64,000 bases of DNA, from assembly GCA_032622095.1 (NCBI GenBank), contig CP136069.1, positions 71,011,319 through 71,075,318 of the forward strand, given 5' to 3'. The notes below the pieces were generated by a model. That model worked only from the letters and a program-made list of their open reading frames with translations, made no database searches and was not told where the DNA came from. This stretch comes from Siphonodentalium dalli (taxonomy: Eukaryota > Mollusca > Scaphopoda > Gadilida > Siphonodentaliidae). The position numbers were made by a program, and so were the translations under genes. Below, one piece after another: positions 22,361 to 34,930 of this stretch; the stretch's first letter is position 1, and every line of letters starts with the position of its first letter.

Positions 22361-22539
22361 GTACTTCCGCTCTACAACGTTAACTGCATATCATGTATTG
22401 AACTTTTGTTTTGAGCCGTGCATGTCAATCATCGACGTGTAAATCTATAGCTGTATTGCTGCTGATAAAGGTTGTGACGCGGAAAGCTACTGAAACAGAG
22501 TGTGTTGTTATTTATTATATTTTTGAATAATCTAATCAT
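22361..22539. repeat. Right member of the inverted repeat pair around the Penelope-like element
   Basis: Reverse complement of 18780-18936 with indels. See that entry for shared motifs. Confidence 0.75.
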
Positions 22540-23164
22540 AAGCTGTCAATCTATGAAATACTTTAAAATAATTGGCTGCCACACAATTTGTCATTAAGGT
22601 TATTTCCCGATGACCTAAATGTATTTTCCGGTACAGAAATGACAGCATCGTCGAGTGATGTGACCATGGCCACCATGCCTACATACCGGGTGCCTAACAA
22701 TGTGCATGATTCTGGACATGATTCTTTCTAATATTCAAAAATAGTCGAACAATGCTTCAGTTGCTTATTCCAGAAGCGTAATATTGAACATATTCCAACT
22801 ATGATTACACAAATTATTGCATTGGTACTTGGAATGTGTTCAGATATCTATGCATTTCAATGCTTCTTGTATATACGGGAGGCTGGTGGTGCTATTAATG
22901 TACATGGCGTATTCAGTGAGACTATACATATCGACGGAAGGGCATAATGAAAGATCACTTTTAATATATAAGTTTAAGCGGTGGTATCAGATCACCAACA
23001 TCGTATCATTATTCATTATAGAATGACAAGTTGACCAAGTCTGACAGACATCAAAGCTAACTCAGCCATACCTACCAGTATTATAGCAGGGACTGGTTGA
23101 CAATGGTTGCCTTGGGATAAAAGCTCTGCCGAGCTTTAACTAAGCGTTGAGCGGCGGCATCAGA
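22540..23164. other. Gene-free stretch
   Basis: Nothing recognised. Confidence 0.35.
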
Positions 23165-23280
23165 CGACAGCGCCGGATCACGCATCCACAGACTTAGCAC
23201 CTGCGCACATCTATTCAATTAATCAGAATGTTCGCTCAGTGATTGGGACGTGGCTCGCGCTACCAGGAAGCGATTCTGTC
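23165..23280. repeat. Dispersed repeat, paired with 18035-18150
   Basis: Direct copy, about 80 percent alike by eye. The open reading continues to 23421 without family resemblance. Confidence 0.6.
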
Positions 23281-23580
23281 GATGTCTCAGCCGTATATAA
23301 TAGTTGGAATTCGATCGTGCCATATCACTGTGAGAGTTATGATTGCTCCCTGATCATAAACTCTCTTAACGCGAAGCACGTGTGGACGCCTACACGTGGA
23401 AAGCACGTTGGAATGCTGTGATATTGCATATAAAACAAGGGATAATGATTATCTAGTGCCGAAGGACAATGAAGCTATTGCCAAGGATAAGAGTGTATTA
23501 CCGGATTTGTTTGTTGTTTTCCATTTTTTCACATTCCATAGGTAAGTAAAGCATTGAAAATAAAACTAAGGGTTGTGTTG

Positions 23581-23609
23581 ATATATATATACATACATGT
23601 ATATATATA

Positions 23610-23668
<59 letters not shown>
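23581..23668. repeat. (TA)n microsatellite, interrupted
   Basis: About 88 bp of TA with a few ACATACATG-type interruptions at the left. Confidence 0.95.
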
Positions 23669-23671
<3 letters not shown>

Positions 23672-26193
23672 GTGTAACGTTTGACTACCTACGCAACTTT
23701 TATTTTAAGATTGTTGTGATGTTATCATTATATCTGATATGTCATCGGTTTTTAACATGTTATGTTTACTCTTGGTTAAGATGTTCTAGCCAAAACGTGA
23801 TGTGACATGCGCTTAGAGTGGCACAGCGTCAGCAACCTGCAACTGATGATGATCCTATTGGAACAGTTTTTGGCATCTTTTCATTGGGAGTCAATTTTTC
23901 CAATTTGCCTAAATTCTACTTTTGGCATAATTAAAATCTGCTTTAATCGAATTTTTAATTTTTTTTAGAACGTACAAAATTCGATTAAACCGCTCCATGA
24001 TCCTGTTTCCACTTCAAAATTTATCTCATGACAACGAAGAAAAAGTGGTCTGCGATCAATTGGGACCTTGGTCATTATAATATGTAGCCTCTTCTTTAAT
24101 ATATGTTTAGCAGAATCATCACCTTTCTCTTGGCATCCTTTATATTGTGCACCACCTTCATTGTGTGAGGAAATTATATGACGGACAGGTTTTAAGGCAT
24201 TATGTCTTTCGCAATATCTAAGTTGACAAACCGAAGGGCGTTATTGTCTGTCAGCCAATCATCCATTGATTCTGACTTGTTACTGTCATACCGGAGGGAT
24301 GAGTGTGATTTTCGCTGACCCTGTCAGATGCGTCACCTATTATGTCAGACCTATTATGTTTACCAACAAAACAACAACAATAATGTAACTCGCTCATACA
24401 CCCGCAAATTTGCCAGGCAATCTTTTGCAGGCATTTTTGGAAATAGGAAGCTACAATATGACAGGAACCGAATGCGTAATGCTTATACAATGAATCTGTA
24501 CCACAGCTAAATATATGCGAAATAAAAACTAGGTAGTTTCCATAGTAGGGATGCTATCGAAATTTGCCTGTAATAAGCACGCAATTATCTCATAAGAATC
24601 AACATCATACATGTATTGTATGGCAATGTGTTAGTGGCACCGTTACAAGTGGAACTACCGAAATTTTACTTCGCATGCCATTAGCTTTGGTAAATATGCA
24701 CTTTATATGAATGTTGCTGTCCATATTCTGGCAACACAGGGTTTTATTTGAGAAAATGCCTGCAAAAAATACCGTGCAAAGGCATCATTAAGGCACGTCT
24801 GTATCATTCCCAAAGAATACCTGGTGGTATAACATATATTTCACTTACAAGTACTTTAAAAGATATTTCCAATTGGACATCAGAAATAATATCACGATTG
24901 CAGTGTTCTAAATTAGCACCATATGCTGTCCCAGTTCTTTGGGTGGATTTTCGGGAATTAATTATTGGCGACAGAAGCTCCTGTTGACTGGTGTCTGACT
25001 CGAAATTACTATGTTATACTTCTACCGACGAGTCTATACAGCACGGTTGTGGGGAGATGCAACATCTGGAAATTGAGTATCTTGTGTATTAGGATCCATT
25101 TTCGTCTTTTGTTAATATTTTTCTGATGATACATATATATGCAATTAAGATGATAAGGCAAACAAATAACACGCTTTGTTTAGGTTTCATGGTAAAACAA
25201 ACAAGGGGGTAGGGTCAGTTTTATTACTTACTTTACATGATATTCGAGGACATTTAGGCATGTAATAATTAAATATACAAATGCTGAGTGCCACTGTCGC
25301 CCTAAATATAGTGAACCCCTGAAAATGATCCAACTATGCACCATTTTAATATAAATAAATGTACTAAATGTCATATCAAGTGAACCTAGATAGTTTTTGT
25401 CACATTTTAAAGTGGGTCTCTTCAGACTCAGCATAAAACGGTTAGGAGGGGCAGTACCCCTTAGGTAGGCTCGGGTAAACTGAAACACACCTATGTTTGC
25501 TGTCTATGTGTCTGGCATGTGGAATTTAAGAGTTTATTACTGATTACTTCACGTGGCGTTCTTTGTTGAAAATGGCTTGCAATTCTTTTCTGGATGTTTT
25601 CAAAACAGGTATCAAGGCTTACGCCCTCAGACAGTATGTACTTCCAATTGTTTCGAACGAATTATAAAAAGGCCAATATATTCAGAGGTCTTCCAATATA
25701 CTATTTTAGCCGACTCGAATAGGAAATTTAAGTTTTAGATATGTGTTTTATTGGGAAGTAATTATATAAATACGTTAAATACTATGACAAGTACTTATAT
25801 AAGTACTCTATATACCCAGATTACCGAAGATGCAATTTTAGTCATATAACCTAATAGTGTTTTCCTTCCGCATGAAATAATATAAAGAGCGCTAGTTTTT
25901 TCTTATTTTCTTAGTAAATTCCTCATGTGGTGAAAATTAAGATATTTTGTTTCACTGATGTGGGGAAAATTAACAAAAGCAGCAGATTAATTTTGGTTAA
26001 AAGTCGCCACGATTTTCCAGTTATGATTGACAAGATATGCAAAGTGACGTCGGCTATAGATAGTAATCTATGTGATTCCTCTTTGCGTCATATTATCATT
26101 TCATTTAGCGCGAATTTGAACAAGATTCAGGCACCTGGAACGCGAGTTTAAAGGCACGGGTGGCGTTCGTTGCAGAAATATTTATATTTGTTC
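23669..26193. other. Gene-free stretch with unassigned small frames
   Basis: A 79-codon + frame at 24748-24987 has a mixed protein-like composition ('SNWTSEIISRLQCSKL', 'VLWVDFREL') but no recognised family and no clear splice borders. Nothing else stands out. Confidence 0.35.
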
Positions 26194-26621
26194 AAATCGC
26201 CATCAACAGAAGGAACACCAAAATATATATAGTTCTGCTCATATGCCAAACATAATCAGCGCATAAATAGTATATTGTCGCCAAGTCGTACGATGGTGTA
26301 CGTGAACAAGAGACTGCTCGTGTTACAGAAGTTGTGCTTCTGTTTACATAACACAGCGTAATTCTATTGGTTAACCACACAAAAATGATATAAACGCTCT
26401 TTATTATTTCCATATCAGGAAAACAGTTACAAATAATGCTCTTTATGTTTACCATATCCGGATCTAAACAAAAACAAGGAACGTAACGTTTTTTGCTTCT
26501 GTTTACATAACAAAGGTGAAAGGGGGAAATTGACAATACATACTGTTTATGGCATATTTCTGATTGGCATAAGAACAAAATCTGTCTATATCTTACTATT
26601 CCTTCTGTTTATGGCGGTTTT
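26194..26621. mobile_element. Non-autonomous element with inverted ends of about 80 bp
   Basis: 26194-26273 is a diverged inverted copy of 26540-26621 ('CATCAACAGAAGGAACACC' against 'TTCCTTCTGTTTATGGCGG'). The interior has two direct copies of 'CTTCTGTTTACATAACA' (26338 and 26495) and two of a 'GCTCTTTAT...CCATATC' motif. Related sequence occurs near 52130-52270 and 57590-57770. Confidence 0.65.
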
Positions 26622-28065
26622 TATCTTTAATAACATGACACGGACGCTGGTGATGTATTGGAACGGGCGCGGTCACGCATTGCATCGCCCATTACCATCA
26701 GAACGCGTCATGCTTTAAAAGCTTGAAAGTGTTTAAGTTCATATATATATATCCACATGCAAAAAGGTGCAGTGTTCACTGCAGTGTTCTCTGTAATGTG
26801 TATTTTACTTTCATACGTCAATACGTGCAATCTGTATTTGAGTTTTGTGATTCCAGCTGTTGAAAAGGTTGACAAAAGTTGGGAGTGTGGCCCAGAACCC
26901 CGCTGCCCGTTCTATAGCACCATCGGACTATCGATCCCTCGATCTATTGAACCCTCGGAATATTGAACCCTCGGACTATTGAACCCTCGGACTAACGCAC
27001 TGTCCCTGAAAATTCCAACCACATCGACTACTATTTCAGAGAACACAATGGTTGAACTACGCAGAAATGTAAATATTTACTACTTTGTTTGGGACGCATT
27101 GTGGTCATAACCATTACGACATGATTGTGCCAATAATAGTCACTGTGTGCATGTAATTCGTTTGTAACAATGACGATGTTTTATGACTATTTGGATATAA
27201 AATTTATAAAAAAATAAAATAATGGTGACATGAATATGTGTTAATCCGTTCGGATTGTTTCACGTCACTTTAACCACATCTGGTCACTAGAACCTGCTAT
27301 TAATAGGGTCACGGAAGCTATCTAGTTGTGTACAATGGGCATGTATATATAGAACATGTACAGATGGTGGGTTAATACTGTCAAATCAGACAGGGCACGC
27401 CAAGCATCGTACACTTCGTGTAATCTTGGAAAAACCTCAAGATTCGAAGTGCCTTATTTGAACTACACGCGTCTTAACATATCCAAGTTCACCAACCTGT
27501 TGGCTCTCAGGCAATCAAGACCGCGGGTTTAAATTAAACGGTCGCGTTTAGAACGGTGCCTCAAGAACTGAACAAACATCACACGGGCTGAACTCTGCTA
27601 CTCGATAAATAGAGACTGCCCTTGAGATCAGTTCAAATACTTCCCATATCAGATTTCTGATGATGTACTGTAAAGATGTGAGAAAGGTTCCAGATCTCAA
27701 GTTACAACGACATAGATAATTTTACCTCCGTAATACAAGTATGTGGGTGTGTATATTGGAATCAGCTCATCCATCCGTGGACGCTATTTTGCCCGAGCTT
27801 GCATTCCTGCATTTTTCAGTCAATTGTTTTAAAACGTGGAACATATATTTAGTACAATTGGTACCTTTACACATACTGTTATGGGGTCCGTCTGCCTTTT
27901 ATTAGAGGAGTTATCCTCCATGTTTAAACTTAGACATTTTTCGCAACATGCATCATTTTGTCCCAGCTTGTATTTTTTTGTTTTTCGAAAAACAAATATG
28001 TTAATATGGCTGCATTTAATATAGCCCAATTGCATAGCGGTGGGATCCGCTGCAACAGTCCAAAC
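26622..28065. other. Gene-free stretch with a short 16-bp repeat
   Basis: About 26934-26995 holds four copies of a 'TATTGAACCCTCGGAC' type unit. Otherwise nothing recognised. The stretch from about 27770 may belong to the element ending at 28800. Confidence 0.45.
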
Positions 28066-28800
28066 CTCTAGTTTTAGTCTGATCATCATGAAATTTGTCA
28101 TGGCTGTTGAAATTGGAATGTAGATGGGAACGAGTCATTTTGGGGTCATTCAGACAAAAAACATGGCCGCCAGCGGCCATCTTTGATTTCAAAATTGAAT
28201 CCATTAGCACGCGCTACAGGACGTATTGTTTGTCTGATCATCATGAAATTTGTCATGGATGTTAATATTGCAATGTAGATGGGAACGATTAAGTTTGGGA
28301 TCATTCGGCCAAAAAACATGGCCGCCAGCAGCCATTTTGGATTTTACTCTTTGTATGACTAAATCCTCTAGCATGGGCAACAGGTCGTACCTTTAGTCTG
28401 ATCATCATAAAATTTGTTTTGGATGTTAATATTGACATGTAGATGGGAGCGAGTCATTTTGGGGTCATTCGGACAAAAAACATGGCCGCCAGCAGCCATC
28501 TTGGATTTTACTCTTTGTATGACTAAATCCTTTAGCACAGGCTAGAGGTCGTACCTTTAGTCTGATCATCATAAAATTTGTCATGGATGTTAACAATAAC
28601 ATGTAGATGAGAACGAGTCATTTTGGGGTCATTCGGCATAAAAACATGGCCGCCAGCAGCCATCTTGGATTTTACTCTGTGTGTGACTAAATCATATACT
28701 GCTCATTTTTACACTCCTTTTTAATCTCTCTATTCATTGCTCATCTAAAAAAAATTACCTTCTTTACAAAGTTGAGCTACAGTGTCATTGACACTTTCAT
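28066..28800 (+). mobile_element. Helentron/pearl-like non-autonomous element, short satellite array
   Basis: 28066-28690 is about four tandem units of the satellite that fills 52420-57320 ('GGAACGAGTCATTTTGGGG', 'AACATGGCCGCCAGCAGCC'). It is followed by the same 3' end as the large element: AAGTTGAGCTAC then a perfect 7-bp hairpin AGTGTCATTGACACT at 28781-28795. Short subterminal repeats, central tandem repeats and a 3' hairpin are features of non-autonomous Helentrons, including molluscan pearl elements. The 5' terminus was not found. Confidence 0.7.
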
Positions 28801-29244
28801 TATAGTAAAGCATCATTGATGAGTAGTTATCCCATAGGAAATGTTCAGATAATAAGTTCAACAAGCGAAGACAAGTTCTCCTTGTGGCTCCTAATTATGC
28901 ATTGTTATCTGTCGTCTGCTTTAGTCACCTTAATATCCCTCCAAATGAATAATAGACCATTCCAATGTACACTAAGTCGTGTTTAACTGACTGGGTGACT
29001 GGGTATCATCTACCGCTTTTTGGGCGATATATATGTCATGGACGCTTCATCGTTTGAAAGTCGCCGGATATCTGGCCATAAAACATAGTACATTATTGGG
29101 CTCATTGGTTCGATCTCATTATTATTTGAGGTAGAATACTGTTGTGATGAAAACACAATTGAGTTCTTATGGAATGTTACATTCTTTTATTTCTAAAACA
29201 AAACTGAAATTTCAGCTGGATGAGTGATGTACATTATGATATAG
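28801..29244. other. Gene-free stretch with dispersed repeat debris
   Basis: About 28810-28860 resembles the reverse of about 45895-45945 ('CATTGATGAGTAGTT'). About 29050-29120 resembles 48730-48800. Confidence 0.45.
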
Positions 29245-29420
29245 ATGACAATCAGTATAAACAAAACAATTAAAGCGCCTAGATTACGGACATATACATT
29301 GGACTTCTTGAATACATATCGTATATGGAGTCCATTACAAGAAGTTGCTTTGCTTACTGGAACAGCATTGATGTTCTGGCGCATTGTGTATGGTTATGTG
29401 TGCCGAAGTCCAAATATTTA
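29245..29420. repeat. Dispersed repeat without the mariner-type MITE (empty-site paralogue)
   Basis: Similar to 44110-44490 on both sides of the MITE there ('TTTGCTTACTGGAACAGC' is shared). Here no MITE interrupts it. Confidence 0.6.
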
Positions 29421-29910
29421 TGAGAAAAATACCAAATATATATGAGAAATATACCAATTATTTATGAGAGAAATATCAAATATTTATGAAAACATACCAA
29501 ATATTTATATATATTTACATAGCCCGGCTGTGTTACTCCAAATCCTGCTTGGTGATTGGTCTACTGCCAATTGGGTCACCCGCTTTACATCCCAATGATG
29601 TGCAGAGTGTACCACGAACAGGAAGTTACAAACTGTTGACCTAATCTGAACTAATCACTAAACGCGGTCAGCAGGATAATTGGGCATTCTTTTAAAAGTT
29701 CAGACGAATTACATCTGAAGCCAGTTATTTATATCAATCACGTTATCGTAGCTAAGATATTGGAAATCTTATGTTGGGCTGACTTAATGTGCTGCGTGGG
29801 TTAGTCTCAAATTATCGGCGGATTTCGTGAAAATAAATAAAAATACACTCAGCTTTTTTATGGGAATAAATCATCAAAACGCTATATAAATATAAAAATT
29901 AATGTATTGG

Positions 29911-30022
29911 GTGTGTGTTATTGGGGATACGGCGCTGTGGTTGTTGGGTGCACATTTAGTGTAAACCGCTTCGGGGTTTACACAATATGCTCCAACGACA
30001 ACATCGCCCCCAATAACACACA
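29911..30022. repeat. Imperfect palindrome
   Basis: The outer 'GTGTGTGTTATTGGGG' pairs with the 'CCCCAATAACACACAC' region. The centre is GTGTAAACC, a short CGCTTCG loop, then GGTTTACAC. About 50-bp arms with indels. Confidence 0.8.
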
Positions 30023-30190
30023 CACACAACATTCATTTCTTAAGAAAAACCACTATCTTGACACTTGGTAAATAGCCAACATCACTGTCTTATCTGATTA
30101 ACCACATTGATGCGACAACTAAGCAAGGCGTTACATATTATACGGTTATGCAAGGAATTAAACAACGACTTTATCACTGTATAATGATAT

Positions 30191-30735
30191 GGTTACTACC
30201 AGTCTCTTTAAAAAGCCGACGAAACTCCTATCGGATGTACGTCTCTGGATATCTCTATTAAAATTAGTTTCTGTATTGAAGGGATTCCCTCCATTTCATT
30301 GGAGAGTGGCACAGAGTATGCGCGATTTCATTGGTTTATGGCATAACATATCATTTCACAGATCAGAGGTCAATGACGTGTTGCCAATTTTCCCACGCAT
30401 TGTCAAATTCATCTATTGTTGGCAAACTGAATAGAGGCGATATATCCATAATTCACTTTACTCATCGCAATATAGGCGACATCATCTTCGAGTTTTTATC
30501 AGTCAACGATATTTATGACTGATTATTCTTTCGCATCTTGTTTTATTTATAACTATTTATAAATACTGCGATTCTCACAAACATTTACTGCGCCAGGAAT
30601 TCACTCCATATTTGGAAACAGTTTGTTACGTCATGTTGGGAATGCCGCGTCGTCATAGAAATGCAATATAATGGACACATCTAGAGACGTACATCCGATA
30701 GGAGTTTCGTCGGTTTTTCAACGAGACTGGGTTAC
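30191..30735. mobile_element. Non-autonomous DNA element with inverted repeats of about 55 bp
   Basis: 30191-30250 is the inverted copy of 30679-30735, including the exact 'GAAACTCCTATCGGATGTAC'. The interior of about 430 bp has only short frames. No transposase. The target-site duplication is not resolved. Confidence 0.8.
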
Positions 30736-31332
30736 TATTATAACAGGTACAGAAAACACTTTGAGTAAATATACCGAAATGCTAGAAAAGACGATATAGA
30801 ATATTTTTGGACGATAAATTAGATATTAATCTTACTGAATAGAAATTAGTTTCATATTAATGATATATATTTTTGATTGTTACTGGGTATATTGCCCAGC
30901 TGCAACTGGATTTCCTGTCAATTTCTAGTCCTCTTGTGAAGATAACCTAGCCGACTGCTGAATGTAGGCTAACCGACTGCTGAATATAAGCGAAGCAATA
31001 ATTATTGACTGACAAACAAGTGGGAATGCATGTTTAGTAACGACAAACAAACTTGAATTCATATATGAAAATACCAATTGTTATAAACAGTTTAACGTCA
31101 ACCCTCATTTGCGTCAATACGTAGATATTCCAATTTTATGGTGCATAAGTACAGCTTTAACCATTTCAATACTGAATGTGTTCTCCCATCAGTTATAAAT
31201 ATATGCATTTAAGTGGTCTATTGTTCATTGGGGTGGTGTTCATGACACACAAGCACACGACCGACAGAGAATTAGATAATACAAGAGCAGAATGATTCAG
31301 ATTCATAAGTGGAAAATGTTCAGACAATGAGT
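30736..31332. other. Gene-free stretch
   Basis: Nothing recognised. Confidence 0.35.
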
Positions 31333-31501
31333 TCAACACGGTATGGGCATAACTTCAACATATCAATATATATGAGACTGAATTACATAAACCAAATGTG
31401 TCATGTTGCCTAGTGTTGCCTAAGAACTAATATTATTTTTATTAACAATTTGATGCTATCAACTCTGTGCAACAGCTCTGTTGTTGAATCCTGAATACCG
31501 G

Positions 31502-31901
31502 TTAACCCTTTACCCAACAGAAGGGCCCTGTGCCAATGCATTCTCGTATATATGCGAGTCGACCATAGGTCGCCTCGCATATATAAGAGAATGCATTGGC
31601 TTAACACATTACAAATTATAAAATTGTTAAAGAATGTAAGAAAAAATGGTAAAAAGTGTTAAAAAAAGATTTTTTTTAGGCCAATGCATTCTCTTATATA
31701 TGCGAGGCGACCTATGGTCGACTCGCATATATAAGAGAATGCATTGGCACAGGGCATAACTGTAACTATCACAATGTGGTCAAGGAGCCGGTTCCAATGA
31801 TATCCATATGTGTATGGTTCTATTGAGACAGACCGAAGATATTTTAGGCTGTTGAAGCTTTATTTGGCCGGTTTTGGCCGGTTTGTTGGGTAAAGGGTTA
31901 A
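31502..31901 (-). mobile_element. piggyBac-like MITE, copy 3
   Basis: TTAA at both ends (31502-31505, 31898-31901), both hairpins present. Reverse of copy 1. Lies in the first unit of the tandem duplication. Confidence 0.9.
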
Positions 31902-31999
31902 AGTGGGCATGTGAATCCCGATTACTAGTTACCGTTAACAATGGCATGAATCCTAAGTACCACTTTAAAATCACCGGAATACCGCGTACAAGAAAAAGG

Positions 32000-32160
32000 G
32001 GGGCACCATAAACTCGCATTAACGAATATTTTGTATTCGGTGCAAGCGGTTCGCATCAAGCCGTGCCAGAAAATTATTCGATTTATACAGCGACAAAAAT
32101 TTACGTGTCTCATATCCTAGCGTTTTTGTTGAGAATCATGATATCAGGAATGAATATGGG
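32000..32160. repeat. Dispersed repeat copy, duplicated at about 33350-33510
   Basis: Matches about 36460-36580 ('CTCATATCCTAGCGTTT', 'GCCAGAA', 'TTCGATTTATAC'). Confidence 0.55.
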
Positions 32161-32439
32161 GGATGTAGTGTGTTCGTGTATTAATTGACAATGAAGCAGA
32201 CTGCATCGTGAATTCGTTAGGAAAATATCCCATAATGGATCAAGAAGACTACATAAAACATGGTTCGATGAGACTGGAATGTGTTATTTCTCGTGATATA
32301 TACGTCTATATATGCTTTATTCTCTGATCTATGAACACATTACAGGATATTGAGAACATAGTGTATATACAAAAGAATGATAGAAGGAAGGTAATTTCAT
32401 TATAGAATATGTACAGCGACCTCCCGCTTTGTGCCTATT

Positions 32440-32665
32440 CGTTATCATCGTGGTCGTCATCATCGTTGTAATTGTCATCAACGTCACCACCACCAACATC
32501 ATCATCATCATCATCATCACATTATCAGCATCAACAACAGTATACCTCGCCGTCACCATCATCTTTAATCATTGTTATCACTTTAATCATCATCATCATT
32601 GTCAAAACTATCAAAGCATCGACATCCTCATCACGAACATCATAACTCAACAACAACATCAATAT
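32440..32665. repeat. Trinucleotide-rich (CAT/CAA)n tract
   Basis: Runs of ATC and AAC with interruptions. It is copied in the second duplication unit at about 33775-34015, and the tract there continues to about 34090. Confidence 0.85.
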
Positions 32666-32849
32666 CATCCTCCAGCAGTGTCAACACGGTATGGGCATAA
32701 CTTCAACATATCAATATATATGAGACTGAATTACATAAACCAAATGTGTCATGTTGCCTAGTGTTGCCTAAGAACTAATATTATTTTTATTAACAATTTG
32801 ATGCTATCAACTCTGTGCAACAGCTCTGTTGTTGAATACTGAATACCGG

Positions 32850-33239
32850 TTAACCCTTTACCCAACAGAAGGGCCCTGTGCCAATGCATTCTCTTATATA
32901 TGCGAGTCGACCATAGGTCGCCTCGCATATATAAGAGAATGCATTGGCTTAACACATTACAAATTATAAAATTGTTAAAGAATGTAAGAAAAAATGGTAA
33001 AAAGTGTTAAAAAAAGATTTTTTTTAGGCCAATGCATTCTCTTATATATGCGAGGCGACCTATGGTCGACTCGCATATATAAGAGAATGCATTGGCACAG
33101 GGCATAACTGTAACTATCACAATGTGGTCAAGGAGCCGGTTCCAATGATATCCATATGTGTATGGTTCTATTGAGACAGACCGAAGATATTTTAGGCTGT
33201 TGAAGCTTTATTTGGCCGGTTTGTTGGGTAAAGGGTTAA
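32850..33239 (-). mobile_element. piggyBac-like MITE, copy 4
   Basis: Duplicate of copy 3 made by the tandem duplication rather than by transposition: identical site, same orientation and same flanks. TTAA at 32850-32853 and 33236-33239. Confidence 0.9.
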
Positions 33240-33774
33240 AGTGGGCATGTGAATCCCGATTACTAGTTACCGTTAACAATGGCATGAATCCTAAGTTACA
33301 CTTTAAAATCACCGGAATACCGCGTACAAGAAAAAGGGGGGCACCATAAACTCGCATTAACGAATATTTTGTTTTCGGTGCAAGCGGTTCGCATCAAGCC
33401 GTGCCAGAAAATTATTCGATTTATACAGCGACAAAAATTTACGTGTCTCATATCCTAGCGTTTTTGTTGAGAATCATGATATCAGGAATGAATATGGGGG
33501 ATGTAGTGTGTTCGTGTATTAATTGACAATGAAGCAGACTGCATCGTGAATTCGTTAGGAAAATATCCCATAATGGATCAAGAAGACTACATAAAACATG
33601 GTTCGATGAGACTGGAATGTGTTATTTCTCGTGATATATACGTCTATATATGCTTTATTCTCTGATCTATGAACACATTACAGGATATTGAGAACATAGT
33701 GTATATACAAAAGAATGATAGAAGGAAGGTAATTTCATTATATAATATGTACAGCGACCTCCCGCTTTGCGCCT

Positions 33775-34090
33775 ATTCGTTATCATCGTTATCATCGTTG
33801 TAATTGTCATCAACGTCACCACCACCAACATCATCATCATCATCATCATCAGCACATTATCAGCATCAACAACAGTATACATCGCCGTCACCATCATCTT
33901 TAATCATTTTTATCACTTTAATCATCATCATCATTGTCAAAACTATCAAAGCATCGACATCCTCATCGCGAACATCATAACTCAACAACAACATCAATAT
34001 CATCCTCCAGCAGTGTCATCGTCATATACCTTGCCATCGTGTCATCAACATCATCGCTTTCATCTTTATTTTTGTCATCGTCTTATAATT
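33775..34090. repeat. Trinucleotide-rich (CAT/CAA)n tract, second copy
   Basis: As at 32440-32665, extended to the right beyond the duplication. Confidence 0.85.
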
Positions 34091-34113
34091 TCTCAACAAC
34101 AACGCATAACAAC

Positions 34114-34513
34114 TTAACCCTTTACCCAACAAACCGGCCAAAACCGGCCAAATAAAGCTTCAACAGCCTAAAATATCTTCGGTCTGTCTCAATAGAACCA
34201 TACAAATATGGATATCATTGGAACCGGCTCATTGACCACATTGTGATGGTTACAGTTATGCCCTGTGCCAATGCATTCTCTTATATATGCGAGTCGACCA
34301 TAGGTCGCCTCGCATATATAAGAGAATGCATTGGCCTAAAAAAAATCTTTTTTTAACACTTTTTACCATTTTTTCTTACATTCTTTAACAATTTTATAAT
34401 TTTTAATGTGTTAAGCCAATGCATTCTCTTATATATGCGAGGCGACCTATGGTCGACTCGCATATATAAGAGAATGCATTGGCACAGGGCCCTTCTGTTG
34501 GGTAAAGGGTTAA
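34114..34513 (+). mobile_element. piggyBac-like MITE, copy 5
   Basis: Same orientation as copy 1, TTAA at 34114-34117 and 34510-34513, both hairpins complete. Its flanks differ from copies 3 and 4, so it is an independent insertion. Confidence 0.9.
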
Positions 34514-34727
34514 CCCGTTCTTCTGCGAAAATCGTGAATAGCATTGTAACGTTAAAGATCCCCGGTCCGATTTGTCACCAAATTGTCAAAAGTCCTAGCC
34601 TATTTTCAGCTTATATACCGTGCAAAAGATAAATGAAAAATACTTGAAATCAAGATGATTCTCATGGCACAAGCATCGCAGAAATCCACACAATCATCCA
34701 TAACTAATACGCCGAAAACGATAACTC

Positions 34728-34930
34728 ATAATTAAGAACGCTCTTTATTATCTACAGCTTTTGTGCAACAGAAGCTGAAACGCTCTTTATAAGAGGCGAT
34801 CATTGGGATTTTTGCTGGATTGACACAAATTTCAAACGTGTTAACACTTCCTTATTTGAAAGTCAATATCTGACCACCATAAGCTCATATTAATGAGCGC
34901 ATTGGTCCAATCTAATTATAATATGTGGCC
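34728..34930. repeat. Dispersed repeat that carries the 33-bp minisatellite
   Basis: Matches 48606-48800 in order ('CGCTCTTT', 'GCGATCATTG', 'GAAAGTCAATATCTG'). Confidence 0.65.

Larger units (their letters stand above)
31333..34015. repeat. Recent 1.35-kb tandem duplication
   Basis: 31333-32680 and 32681-34015 are head-to-tail copies with very few differences. Both start TCAACACGGTATGGGC and end CATCCTCCAGCAGTG. Each includes a piggyBac-like MITE in the same place and a CAT-rich trinucleotide tract. The second unit is about 13 bp shorter; about 10 bp of this is one lost 'GGCCGGTTTT' block inside the MITE. Confidence 0.93.

Noticed and set aside
22089-22383. Repeated short frames with 'MRVDHRSPRIYKRMHW'
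   Set aside because: They recur at every MITE copy and are readings of the palindromic hairpins, not a gene family.
24748-24987. 79-codon frame with protein-like composition
   Set aside because: No family resemblance, no splice signals or neighbours to support it; kept only as a note in the gap entry.
26757-26966. Frame with a hydrophobic start, possible signal peptide
   Set aside because: The hydrophobic part borders repeat sequence, the tail runs into a 16-bp tandem repeat, and there is no donor in a useful phase.
32329-34117. Frames rich in His and Ile on the + strand and Met and Val on the - strand
   Set aside because: Readings of the CAT/CAA trinucleotide tracts, duplicated with the 1.35-kb unit.
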